Shown piece by piece: positions 21,792 to 32,229 of a DNA stretch of 64,000 nt. Position numbers and translations under genes: made by a program. Under the pieces are notes generated by a model. The model was not told the origin of the DNA. It saw only the letters and a program-made list of their open reading frames with translations, and ran no database searches. Position 1 is the first letter of the stretch; each line of letters starts with the position of its first letter. This stretch comes from Artemisia argyi (lineage: Eukaryota > Streptophyta > Magnoliopsida > Asterales > Asteraceae), in NCBI GenBank assembly GCA_030686995.1, contig CM060685.1:23916065-23980064 (forward strand). Reading direction: 5' to 3'.

Positions 21792-22155
21792 CATTGCATA
21801 AATGTTTGAAAATATTAAATATGCCTTGCCAGTTCAATGAAAGTAAATAAAAGAACGGATGAAAAAATGCATACATATCCACCTAGAAGATAGATGTAGG
21901 AAGCTAGCTATACTTATGATCATGTGGTTATTTTATAAATTAATATGTTAATAACAGTTAAAGGTATAAAAAGGCTTGCAAAAGGGCATGCCATATTTGA
22001 CTACTGAATGAATTTGTACGGCTTTGGGTGCTGCTTCGTTCAACGCCAAATAGAATGATACAGAGACATACAAAAATTTAACAAACACTAGCTCACCTCT
22101 GACCGAGTCATTAGATGACTCTGAATGACCAATTAAGATGCTATCAAACACCCTC

Positions 22156-22563
22156 TTAGTTTGTTGTAAAGGCTGTATATGAGATGATTTAGCTTATTTT
22201 TCCGTTTCCACGCGACCATTGGACTGTTGGGTTCGCCAATTAAAATACTTTGGGAACATTCAAAAATCCAGTTCTAAAAAGGAAAATAAAATAACTTAAA
22301 TTGTTGGTCTTTCTTGTGTGGCTAACGAGTTGGCCTCTGGGAACATTCCGCTTTGCTGAGTCTGGGCATGTGTTCAACACATAAGATAAAAAAATATTTG
22401 CACGTGTCTATATCACTTTGTCTTTTGATTAACGCAAATTTAAGGATAATTTGGTTCAAGAATCCAAAAGAACCTATTTAGAGAGCATAATTAATATGGC
22501 ATTGTAAGTTCATGTGGATTGGTGAAACGTTTCTCTTGAACATTCATCACATAATATAAAAAA
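22156..22563 (+). repeat. Dispersed repeat remnant
   Basis: No gene is seen. The stretch around 22,485-22,545 (…TTAATATGGCATTGTAAGTTCATGTGGATTGGTGAAACG…) matches the equivalent portion of the dispersed repeat at about 32,700-32,760 and 42,285-42,340. The remainder is unassigned AT-rich sequence. Confidence 0.4.
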
Positions 22564-22912
22564 GGCGAATGATTAAAAAATGTATCATACTTGCAACTAT
22601 TTGCTCTTGTAGGTCACAATTTTTTATTTTTTATTTTTTTTTTATTTTTATTTTTATTTTTATTTTTTTTTTTACTTTTGTGGGTACTTTCTTCCAAATT
22701 AATCCTTTTTAGGGCATTTTACGAAATTTTTGGATATTTTTGCACTCTTAGCTAATAGAATTTTTTTCCCCGAAAGGCAAAAATGTCACATAGTACCCTA
22801 AAATGATAAATTTGAAAGAAAAGTACCTACAAAAGCAAAAAAATTTCTTCGCTACCCACAATAGCAAATGGTGACAAATATGATACATTTTTTTAATCAT
22901 TTTCTCTAGCCA
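22564..22912. mobile_element. MITE with about 50-bp inverted ends
   Basis: The left arm (GGCGAATGATTAAAAAATG…TATCATACTTGCAACTATTTGCTC) and the right arm are imperfect inverted repeats of each other. The right arm reads AATAGCAAATGGTGACAAATATGATA…CATTTTTTTAATCATTTTC on the plus strand. The core is T/A-rich with TTTTTA runs and has no coding frame. It sits inside the dispersed repeat. Target duplication is not clear. Confidence 0.6.
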
Positions 22913-23291
22913 ATAGTTAAATTGAGAATGATGGCCGGTATAGTTACGGTTTTGTTTTATTAAAAAGATAGATAAAAGATTACTAAATATTTAGTTATAT
23001 AAACTTTTGAACAATCTTTGTGAATAAAAAATTTAGATTACTATTTTAAGTGACAAAAGATACTAAAAAGCCAAAGAATTTTATAATTATTTTAAGAAGC
23101 ACGTGATTACGATTTGAAATCTTTAGTTTAATAATCAAATTCATAAACATATGCATCCCAAAACATAGTAATATTCTAGACATGTGTGATCCTCATTCTC
23201 TATAGTATATAAATAGAAAGATTTCACTTCTTTAACCGATGTGGGATGTAAACTTAAGGGTGTCTGTTTAAGCTTATGATATTCTCTTTTC

Positions 23292-23322
<31 letters not shown>

Positions 23323-24320
23323 TAAAAATAAAAAGTGACAATATTTTTTACTATATAGGAAGCAAAAACCATTGAAAATAAATCTTGTTTCTGACACAAG
23401 TGGACGTATATCTATATTAAGGGACTAAGTAATTTGAGTGATTTCATGCGGGCTTACTCTATTATTTTCGTTCTTTTATGTTTGGTCATGTTTGAGTAAA
23501 AAAGAAAAAAAAATGCCGATAATGCATAACTCGTTTTGCGTTTATTGAGCAAATCACTCGGTCTTTATGTCAATTTTAGTTGAATTTTGTTATAGTTTAT
23601 GAATATTGTTTGTCCTATGTAAATTATATATATCAAAAGTTAAGTACAACTCTAGACTAATATTCACAAAGTATAGTTTGGAGTAGCCATTTTTATAAGT
23701 GAGAACAAATACAAAAAACGTCCAGCATTTATATATGTTTTCCAAAAGCATGTTCATTAACAAAGTTTGATGTCTTTTACTTTCATAATCAACTTCGTTC
23801 ATAACCACACGCCTTGAAAACATTGTACTATTCTAGACATTTATGAAGCTCATTTACTACACTACATAAACAGGAAAGATTTCACCTCTTTAATCTATGT
23901 GTGATGTAAATATAGAGTGTTGTTCATTATTTTATGTTAGTATTAGCAAGTTTCTTGATACTACCCACTAACTAAACTATCTACCAATCAAATATTACTT
24001 TACCCACTAAACTCTCATCTTATTGGTTGAAAGTTACAAGTGGACACTTAATTTGAGACATCCAAAGATTCTATTGTGAACACTTAATAGGGGACGGAGG
24101 AAGTACTATTTTTGAATGTTTATTGAACGAAGAGTCGAACATGTCACTCAGTTTGAAATTTGAAACTCATTGAAAGTTATCAAAAGTAAAATAAAACTTT
24201 CACAAACTTTTCATATATGAGCGGGGCTTAGCCCATATAGATAATAATAACAACAGGCCCATATGTTTGAATATATATATCCCTCACAAAGTGAATAATT
24301 GCATATATAATTACTTTTAT
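22913..24320 (+). repeat. Dispersed repeat, copies 2 and 3
   Basis: Two anchor blocks are present. One is at 23,150-23,260 (…TCTAGACATGTGTGATCCTCATTC…TATATAAATAGAAAGATTTCACTTCTTTAACC…). The other, more decayed, is at 23,825-23,920. Between them lie the 'GGGCTTACTCTATTATTTTCGTTC' and 'CGATAATGCATAAC' portions that follow the anchor in other copies. No protein-coding evidence. Confidence 0.55.
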
Positions 24321-24535
24321 ATTAGTGAACAAGTAAAACAATATTTATTGAAAATAAATATTTAAAAATACAATATAAAGAATGTTACATAATTATTTTG
24401 TTAGGTCAATATTTTCTGAAATGCGATAATAATATTCGAGCATGAACTATGTCTTGGTGTTGACACATTATCATTATTTCGTGCCTGTATTATTTCGTGC
24501 AGGAGAATGATTATGTTTTTCACATATCACACTCA

Positions 24536-24780
24536 TCAACCAACCATCATGCATACTTGAATACTTCCTATCAACTGGAATGGACAATTAATCATTTTAG
24601 TAGCAGATTTTTTACTTGTTTCTTTCGGTTTATATTCACCACCACGATCACACATAAGCGCGACTTCATAGAAAAAACCACTTTCGTTCGTGTATGATTT
24701 TTGAGTTACAATAACGTAACCAAGAGAGCGTGCTTTAGAGGTTGTGGATTCAAGTTTCGTTCGAAACATGTGAGATAAGT
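24536..24780 (-). pseudogene. FAR1/MULE-type N-terminal domain fragment
   Basis: The minus-strand frame (ATG 24,769) reads …SLGYVIVTQKSYTNESGFFYEVALMCDRGGEYKP…ATKMINCPFQL. Plant FAR1-related and Mutator-like transposases have the same order: a 'GYVIV' strand, 'CDRGG' and 'CPF' as part of the FAR1 zinc-binding domain. The frame stops at 24,536 soon after CPFQL, and no transposase core is nearby. It is an isolated fragment, either MULE transposase debris or a captured FAR1-like exon. Confidence 0.6.
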
Positions 24781-25139
24781 GGTGTAGTAAAAATTTGCAT
24801 TAAAAAAAAAAAAAAAAAAAAAACTTATTTTATTATTTAATAACACATACTGAGTAACAAATATTACACTATGTTGAGATGGCAATAAACACTAATTAAA
24901 AGTTAAAAAAGGAAATCAACTCAAAGAGAAAAAATAAAACATTAAAGAAAACAAATGAATATAATTAATGCATACAATAATAACTAAAAATAAAATAAAT
25001 GTCATTATGAGGCCTACTATCACATTTAAGAGACTATGAGTGCTATTTAATCACATATTCATGTTTTGCAAATTACGAGTATAAAAAGTAGCAAAGTTTT
25101 TAATGTTTAAAAGTTCTTTGGTGTATTTAGTAGTACTCT
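24781..25139. other. AT-rich stretch, nothing identified
   Basis: An A tract of about 22 bases lies at 24,800-24,823 and the rest is AT-rich. I see no ORF, RNA gene or clear repeat border. Confidence 0.4.
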
Positions 25140-25620
25140 TTTTCAAAGCAACATATTTTGCAAACGGTAAATCTTCAAGCTACAAAAAAAATACCATCGC
25201 GACGAGAATTAAATGATCTTTTTATAGATATGCATTGTTATATACTTTCGACGAACTTTTTTTTTAATTTCCGCCCAGAAAGAATCATATATGATTCGTT
25301 AAAATCATATATGATTCGTAAATCATATATGATTCGATTCTTACGAAACATATATGATTCTTACCAATCATATATGATTCTTACGAATCATATATGATTC
25401 GTAAGAATCATATATGATTTGTTAAAATTGAATCATATATGATTCTTACGAATCATATATAATTTTTCTGGGCAAAAAAAAAAAAAATAAGTTCATCGAA
25501 AAAAAAGTTCGTCGAAAGTATATAACAATGCATGTCTATAGAAAGATAATTTAATTCTCGTCGCGATGGTATTTTTTTTGTAGCTTGACGATTTACGGTT
25601 TGCGAAATATTTAAGTTTTA
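25140..25620. mobile_element. Hairpin MITE with a palindromic tandem core
   Basis: The left arm (about 25,150-25,262: …GGTAAATCTTCAAGCTACAAAAA…CATCGCGACGAGAATTAAAT…) and the right arm (about 25,490-25,608) are long inverted repeats and would fold into one stem of about 110 bp. The loop holds a tandem array of ATCATATATGAT. The arms resemble those of the MITE at 37,060-37,546 (…TTTAATTATATTTCTATAGATAAGCACTTTGATATACTTTCGAC…), so the two are related elements with different cores. Neither encodes protein. Confidence 0.65.
25283..25466. repeat. Array of the palindrome ATCATATATGAT
   Basis: I count nine units of the form (A)ATCATATATGATTC, seven with the perfect 12-bp palindrome, spaced 16-25 bp by CGTAAG/CTTACG-type spacers that are themselves partly inverted. 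It forms the centre of the hairpin element. Confidence 0.85.
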
Positions 25621-26453
25621 AAAAAAGGGTGGAAGTTTATTTTTTTATTTTGATAAAAAAAAATAAGTGGCTGAGATTGCTTGATGGGTTCTATGGTAAA
25701 AGTTAGATCTATAAAGACCTTTTGGCATCCGGCCATTACCCGGTTAGACCCAGTCTTATCCGGATAAGACCAAGACCCGGTTTGACCCGGCTATATCCGA
25801 CTAAGACACAATATCGGCTTCAAATGATTCCACATATCAACTAGGTAATACTGATATCGTGTTTCTCTCTTGTTTCGTTGTAGTGCATGGTTTGAATGTA
25901 TGTATCAATTAATTAAGGATTGGCTGCTTGCTATTCAGCTACTTTTTTTTTTTATAGTGTGTGTAGGTGAAAGGACCAATGTTGGGTGGAAGATACTTGT
26001 CTTTGTTTCAATGCTCTCAAAGGTTTACCTGGTTACTCTCTACATTCTTATTCGTTTTATATCGTAAAGTCTTAAGTATATAGTTATAAAGCTTACATAA
26101 AAGCCATGTAATGTTCTGGCTCCAATGTCATAGGTTCAATTAATGGCAACATGACAAGTCTTGTGGTTGTTTGTTCAGTTCATTTACCTGCCCTACTTTT
26201 CGTATAAGTTCGTTATCTTTTTTAAATGTAACATTTTCTATACTTATTTTGGTTGTTTGCAGGGTCTTCTTACATGTAAGTTTCCGTTGCTGCACTATCT
26301 TTTTTCCTCATGATGAAGGTGATGTTTAATCGCTTCCTGTCAAATTGTCTTTCATAAAAGCGTTGGGTCACAACTTGAATCGTGGACACTTTCTTTCATA
26401 TCTTGGTTATCTGTATTTGTTCATATAGACTTATAATATTTGGCTAAAACTAG

Positions 26454-27518
26454 AATGGCGATGATCGCCGCGTTGCGGGCGTGCCTATTTTTTTGCCGAG
26501 GCAATTTTGCATAAATAAAGTAGAATATTTAGGCGCAGTAAGATATCAAGTATGTAGAATATACATGTGTAACTCATCTACACGTCACCATAAAGTAGAA
26601 TATTTGCTTCTTCTGTTTATATATAGCTATTATTTCATAACAGATTGTGGAAAAAATGAAACATAATAAGCATTTTGTTCAATATAACATTGTCAATGAT
26701 CCAGTTTGTTTACCTATGGTAATCTTTCAAAAGCTTCCTGAACTATTAGGACAGTTCCACAAAACAATAACATAACATTGAAGGAAACATGAAAAAGTAG
26801 CGCATTTCTTGCAATATGAAAAATTCAGGTACAAAATTAATAAAAGAAATAGTATACGTAACGTTCTTCCACATAAATGAAGTACATTTACAGTATTTGT
26901 TATCTGTCGAGTCCTTGTTAGGAGGAGCAGCAAGTAGCAATAATAGTCATCATCAGTAAGCTGTTGCAGCAAGGTTCATCAGCAAGATGCATCCCTAATG
27001 CAAACAACCCCTAAATGTATCAAATTAAACCACATTCTATCCTCTTAACAGCTGTTTGATAAATAATAAGACAACCCCATTCTCTTTCTGATTCCGAAAA
27101 TTAGATATACAAATATTCTAACAGTAGGTTCTTATTTGTTGCGGCAAACAAAAAGACCATGTGATGTGGACTAAAAATATCAGGAAATGGAAAAGGTAAG
27201 TTGTGCAAAACCTGATATCTTTAGAGATAAGAGTCTGTCCATCTTCAACCCCACGACGACTCAAAACCATTTTTTCTGGACAACCTTTACGATACGCATA
27301 CTGGCATGGTTCTCTGCTGCTGGTCCCCCACTCTTCATCTATCGTTAATACACACAGACACTGAAAGCTACCTAGTGCATGGACAGACACTGCCCCGCCA
27401 TGATGCGACCAATCTCAGCTTTGCTTAAGCTTGTGATCTGCATTGATAAAAGTCATAACTAAACCATCAGTTCATTTTGAATTGTCACAATAAGCATGAG
27501 TGTGAATATTACTAATAC
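26454..27518 (-). other. Insert interior, 3' part: possible exon remnants, unassigned
   Basis: On the minus strand a splice-like acceptor (ATGCAG at about 27,440) precedes a stretch to about 27,205 with fragments of open frame (for example GSFQCLCVLTIDEEWGTSS). I cannot match it to a family. 26,700-27,060 holds only short frames. It may be further exons or the 3' UTR of the captured kinase gene. Confidence 0.25.
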
Positions 27519-27629
27519 CTTATGAGCATATTATTTAAGTAGTAACGCAAAAGTTCGAGCAAGTCCAAGATCCAGCATCTTCAGCGCCAATGTCTTTATG
27601 TCCATGAACAGATTATGGCACCTAAGATC
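27519..27629 (-). pseudogene. CDKB2-like cyclin-dependent kinase exon fragment
   Basis: The minus-strand reading DLRCHNLFMDIKTLALKMLD, then LGLARTF…K*YAHK, follows the catalytic-loop to activation-segment stretch of plant B2-type CDKs (DLKPHNLLMDRKT, DLGLARAF, KYTHE). It ends at a good donor (AAG|GTATTA). An in-frame TAA sits before the YAHK end. The Lys-Pro after the catalytic Asp is lost (RC instead of KP). No complete kinase is present, so it is a captured or decayed exon. Confidence 0.6.
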
Positions 27630-29038
27630 CCCCAATCAAACAAATGACCGTAGTGAGAATACAAATGTGCAATTGAACACCACCATATTAGCATCCACTC
27701 CTATAACAATATGTGCAAAAAACAAATGACACACCAACAAAGACCATGTTCCAATCCAAGATAAAATATAATTCAATTTACTAACCAAAAGTCAAAGAAA
27801 AAAAAATTCTAGAAAATATAGTTACCTCTTTAACTTGGTCACAAACCATCGCGAACTCTGAGCGAGGGCAACTCAACTTCTGCTATATACCCCCGCCGGC
27901 TCCCTCACCCAAAGTCAGCTGACCCATCTATGAGCACTCCTTTTTACATCAATTCTCAAACCCTAATCATAATCAAACAAAAGGAAAAATCTCAAGGTTA
28001 CCGAAGCGTTAATCGAATCACAAAATCTGAAACTTTTGAAAGAAAACGGGATGCCAACGGAAGTACGGAACGATTTAAAAAAACCTCATACCGAGGTTAT
28101 GAAAAATTTACTTTTCACCTGTTGTACCATTAGCGCTTTCATTTGCAGCAACAAAATTTGTTCCCACTCTAATACATATATACAAAAACCAATAGACAGT
28201 CACCTCAACTAAATTTGTTCCTAATTTATTCTAGTTTTCAAATCCATCACATTGTCTTCTTCACTTGACAGTAGCCTGATCCTAACATGTCTCTATATGA
28301 CCACCTATAGCTGTAAATCTCCATATGACTATCCTGCTTGTCTCTTCATTTATGCAATCACCTGGTATATACAAATTCTCTTCTACGTCTTTTACTGATT
28401 TCTACAGAAATCGATTAAAAAACATATTTTTTATTAAGGAATAATGCAAGCATGTTGAATAAAAACTTGCAGCGGATCAATTTTTAGTATAGCAAACGAA
28501 AAAAGTATATGAAGTAGAAAATTTGTGAGCAAACATAGTCGTTTCATCCGTATTTTTAGTTTCACATTTGGCCTATTTTAGTTTCATATACTTGATCTAA
28601 AAAAAAACTTACCTGAATAATCAGTGTTGCGATAATAGTGGTGGTCAGTGCATCATCAGCTGTATTCACATCAGTTGCAGCCGCATATCTGTAGTTGAGT
28701 CGCAACGCATGGCATAGCAGCCCCACCATCAATAATACTATGTTGACATCTTTTCATTTCTTTTTCAACAAATGTAAACACATCTCAAATTATGATACTA
28801 CGCATTATAACCTCATTCTTTTTGCACACTTCATATTGTTCGGTGATAATATATGGTTGAAATAAGTTTTAGCAACGCAATCACCTTATTCTTTTTGCTC
28901 GAGTGAAACGGTGGCAATGCCATCACAAAGAGGTGAAGTGCCAAGAACCAAAAAGTTGGAGAGAATGGAGACAAATAAAAAATATTTGACAACATCCACT
29001 TTATTTTCCGTTGGTGCAAATATTGGTACAATAAACTC

Positions 29039-29089
29039 ACTTGCATTTCGATGCACCACTTTTGGTTCAATAGCCGCGTGCAAATACGC
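29039..29089 (-). pseudogene. Receptor-like kinase catalytic-loop fragment
   Basis: The minus-strand reading AYLHAAIEPKVVHRN matches the LAYLHEAIEPKVVHRD segment of plant receptor-like cytoplasmic kinases. The catalytic Asp of HRD is replaced by Asn and the expected downstream IKSSNILL is absent. Only about 17 codons are recognisable, so the call depends on a short match. The minus-strand frame continues to 28,886 without domain evidence. Confidence 0.4.
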
Positions 29090-29549
29090 AAGCTATTGAA
29101 CCAGCTGATGTGGTTGGAGGTTGTACCATTTAGTCAAGGCGTAAGTTCCTCGGTATACGTGAAGCTGCAAACAAAGAAAATCAGCAAAAAAAACCCGAAG
29201 AAATTTTACAGAGGAAGTATGAAAATGATTAAAAAAAACTAAAAAGATATATAATCATATAAATGGCTGAAATAGTATATTGCAGTTATAATGACATTGA
29301 CGAAAGTTGAATTCAAATATCGTGAATAACATCATCCGAAAGTTGAATTCAAACATTTAATCTTACGATTCATGATATACAATATAAGCATCGTCTAATT
29401 TACCATCAAAAAGCTTCAATCGAAAACATAAATCTATATCAAAACAACCATAAGTAACCAACAAACGTAAAAATATAACCAACAATCTTTGAATTATAGC
29501 GACAATGATTTGAGTCGGTCGGATTATTGTAAAAGGATAAATCTCCTAC

Positions 29550-29605
29550 TTATAATAATCCTCCCGTTTATCTTTTTGCGGTTGGTATATGAGTGCAGAA
29601 ATTTA

Positions 29606-29641
<36 letters not shown>

Positions 29642-30490
29642 CTGCATCTATGATTTGAGTTGGTCTATGTGTGTGGAAACTTCTGGGCGTGTATGTAGAT
29701 GTGGATAATTGCAACTATTAGACAGAAAAATAACCGTTGAATATAGGATAGTATAAATCAAACATTAAAACATAAACATCGATCCTAAAATATTCCTAAT
29801 CACTGTCAAAACATTCTAAATACTTGAAAACAGAAACATGATTATTACCTGATCCGACATCACCAGCTGACTCGTAACTCGTAAGTGTTGTCGTTGGTCG
29901 GAACGTGAGCAGAGAGAAAATAAAAGGTAAACGATTATATTGTTAACTTCTTCTTCTCGCGTCTATGATAATGAACCTTCCGGTTGTTTTGAAAGGAAAA
30001 CCCCAGCAAAAAAAAACCTAAAGTCACCTCACGTCTCCTTTCTTTTTTTGTATTCGGTTTCAATCAGTTGGTGTAGATAGACAGATAGTAAAGAGGTAGA
30101 AGAAGCAGCGTGTCGTGTGAGGATGGAGGGATGGAAGGCCTGATCTGAAAGGCGGTGTAGAAAATCAGAAGGCGGTGGAAAAGTTGGATCTGGAAGATGG
30201 TGGAAGCACATTAGATAGCTTACCAAAAAAAATTATTATTACTCCCTCTACTCCCTCTAATATTTAACAAAGCCATTGGGAGCAAAGTGGATTAAAGCAA
30301 GCAGGCTAAAGGAGCCCAGTAGGTAGGCCGGATTTTTGGCGGGAAACGGGGGAGAGCAAAACGGCGACGTTTCGCATATGGTTTAATAATATGTATAATT
30401 ATGTCATTAAAATTAAGTAAAAATCTGATTATATAACCCCTTAAACTTCTAAAGTACTGATTCTGTATTGGGACGTTAGGTTTGCAGCAC
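29550..30490 (-). promoter_or_regulatory. Promoter/5' UTR-like stretch with an E2F-type site
   Basis: On the minus strand TTTCCCGCCAAAA (about 30,330-30,345) matches the E2F consensus TTTSSCGC, usual in plant cell-cycle promoters. A C/T-rich 5' UTR-like stretch (30,230-30,060) and then ATGTCGGATCAG|GTAATA (about 29,862-29,847) follow, which could be a short first exon and donor. This fits a captured cell-cycle gene promoter upstream of the CDKB-like exon, but it is pattern-level evidence. A T tract of about 34 bases (29,608-29,641) lies inside. Confidence 0.3.
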
Positions 30491-30500
30491 ATTTGAACAT

Positions 30501-31067
30501 CCCTTAGTATGCTTGTGCAATCTGTTTACATTTTTAGCAAATTACAGTATCATGATTTAAGACACCTTTTTTTTAGATTAGGAATTTGGATGTCACACCG
30601 ACTTTATCTACTTCTTAGCTAATGTAATGGAAGCATTATGTGTTTTTAAGGTTCGCCAATGAAAGGCACATTCGTGGACAAGAAATACACCAATTTTTGG
30701 CTTTTTGGCATCTATTATTAGATTAGCTATCTAATCACGGGCAGTGAATTTAACCAATGGAGAGGAACCATATCATTCAATTCCTGATTCCCCAAGTCAA
30801 GTAAACATTATACTACATTATTCAAAAGTTGTTTCAGATTGAATCTGCCTGATTAGTGAAGATAGAAAAATGTTCTTGAGACTAATTACAAATGGTTATT
30901 TCGCGTGTTTTTTATTTTACTAATTATTGTTTGCGAATTTTAGACCTCGATCTTGAAGCAAATAAAACAGGACTGTTACATTTTTCATGAGTGATATTTG
31001 GCATGTTCTGACATTATTGATTTCACTTCGTCATGGCTGTTACTGAACGGCAAATGCTGATCTATAG
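30501..31067 (+). other. Residual ITPA intron sequence
   Basis: AT-rich, with no frame or repeat recognised. It ends at the acceptor CTATAG (31,062-31,067) of the ITPA exon that starts at 31,068. Confidence 0.4.
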
Positions 31068-32229
31068 CAAGTGGTGTCTTCATAAGCTTGGTCATGATGG
31101 TACATAGAATAATCTGTATGTCGTATTTACCTTGAGGTTAATCCATAAAAAAATAATTTTAATTAACCACTTCAATTGCTTTTGTAGGTCTAAACGACAT
31201 GTTGATGGCTTATGAGGATAAATCTGCCTATGCTCTGTGTGTATTTTCTCTTGCTAGTGGGCCAAATCATGAAACCATTACGTTTGTGGGAAAGACCCCG
31301 GTGTGCTCTACATTTTTCACTTTGTTTCGTTAGATATCAAATGGTTTAACTGATCTTATGTACTCTAATATGTGATGTGCATGACGATTGAATGAACGTA
31401 CTAGGTTTTGGTTAATTGGTATATTGATTACAGTAATTTTATACACACTGTACCCTTTCAGGGGAAGATCATTCCTGCAAGAGGACCGCGTGACTTTGAA
31501 TGGGATCCAGTCTTCCAACCTAATGGTTATGATCAAACGTAAGCCCATCTCTGTTTCTATATGATCATCCTCATTGTAGGTGGCAACTTCAACCCATTTA
31601 CTTATACATGGTTGTTGGCTTATTCATATCTTTAATGGGTCCAATGGTTCAAAGCAAGTTTAGCAAGAGGAACACGTCGAATGGATCAAATAGGTTGAAA
31701 CCTGTCAAGTCTGTCTTTTAAGAGTACAAACTTCTAGATTGTTTTTATTTACAGATTTGGATAAGTGTTGTGGTAATATTGTTTTTGAAATCATTGTTAC
31801 TGCAATAATTTATAAAAAAGTAGACAAAAAGTCTTGCAGGTCAATGCATTTCCTTCCTGACCACTTGTTAAAACTGAAACCAGTTTTACACATTTGACCC
31901 ATGCGGCCATGCCCATTTTGATTGTTCGAACCTAAGCCATCGTAACTCGCCCATCTTGCAATGTCATTGTCCCTGATACATTCGTATTCTCTCATGTGTA
32001 GTTCTTGATCACATGACAAAATTTACCAAACTAATTTTATGATTTCTGACGTTATAGTTATGCTGAAATGCCTAAGGAAGAAAAGAACAAAATATCTCAT
32101 CGTAGAAGAGCTCTTGCACTGGTAAAATCCCACTTTGCTGAGGCCGGTTACCTAAGATAAAAAATCGTCTCTATTGGTGCTTTTCTCACTTCACGTTGCT
32201 TTGTTCCCAAGGAGGTATCCACTATATTT

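Larger units (their letters stand above)
20295..22155. mobile_element. TIR transposon (PIF/Harbinger- or hAT-like), non-autonomous
   Basis: The left end TGGGCTGTTTGATA and the right end TATCAAACACCCTC are inverted matches of each other over about 10-11 of 13 bases. TTA flanks both sides (20,292-20,294 and 22,156-22,158), consistent with a 3-bp target duplication of PIF/Harbinger type. The interior is AT-rich without a transposase and contains a nested Helitron. Subtracting that and the microsatellite leaves about 0.7 kb, a typical non-autonomous size. Confidence 0.5.
26450..30500 (-). mobile_element. Probable Helitron-like insert carrying gene fragments
   Basis: On the minus strand the left border reads GCCCGCAACGCGGCGATCATCGCCATTCTAG followed by T. 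That is a GC-rich inverted repeat (GGCGATCATCGCC) a few bases before a CTAG terminus, the 3' signature of Helitrons. The base outside CTAG is the T expected at an AT target. The insert lies in an ITPA intron and carries kinase-like exon fragments in its own orientation, as gene-capturing plant Helitrons often do. The 5' terminus (TC…) is not located; 30,500 is only a working limit, since promoter-like sequence extends to about 30,490. No Rep/helicase is seen. Confidence 0.45.
25967..32160 (+). pseudogene. Inosine triphosphate pyrophosphatase (ITPA/HAM1-type) gene, broken
   Basis: Six exon pieces fit an ITP pyrophosphatase, the enzyme that hydrolyses ITP, dITP and XTP to monophosphates and so keeps them out of nucleic acids. 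The pieces are 25,967-26,031 (VEDTCLCFNALKGLP), 26,263-26,275, 31,068-31,099 (KWCLHKLGHDG), 31,188-31,300 ([19 protein letters not shown]), 31,462-31,538 ([20 protein letters not shown]) and 32,058-32,160 ([20 protein letters not shown]…, stop TAA). All internal splice sites are GT/AG and the phases agree. The first piece has one extra G (in TTGGGTGGAAG), which shifts the frame. A decayed earlier exon may end at about 25,938 (…TTGCTATTCAG) with a CT where the GT donor should be. N-terminal exons with the TGNAKK motif are not seen. The family's DFGWDP motif reads DFEWDP here. The intron 26,276-31,067 is 4.8 kb through an insert. Clear homology, probable pseudogene. Confidence 0.75.

Noticed and set aside
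29067..29105. 12-bp inverted repeat (TGGTTCAATAGC…GCTATTGAACCA) as a Helitron 3' hairpin
   Set aside because: Not GC-rich and not followed by CTRR within the expected distance.
28911..29242. Plus-strand frames of about 62 codons opposite the kinase fragment
   Set aside because: No domain; antisense to the recognisable AYLHAAIEPKVVHR reading.
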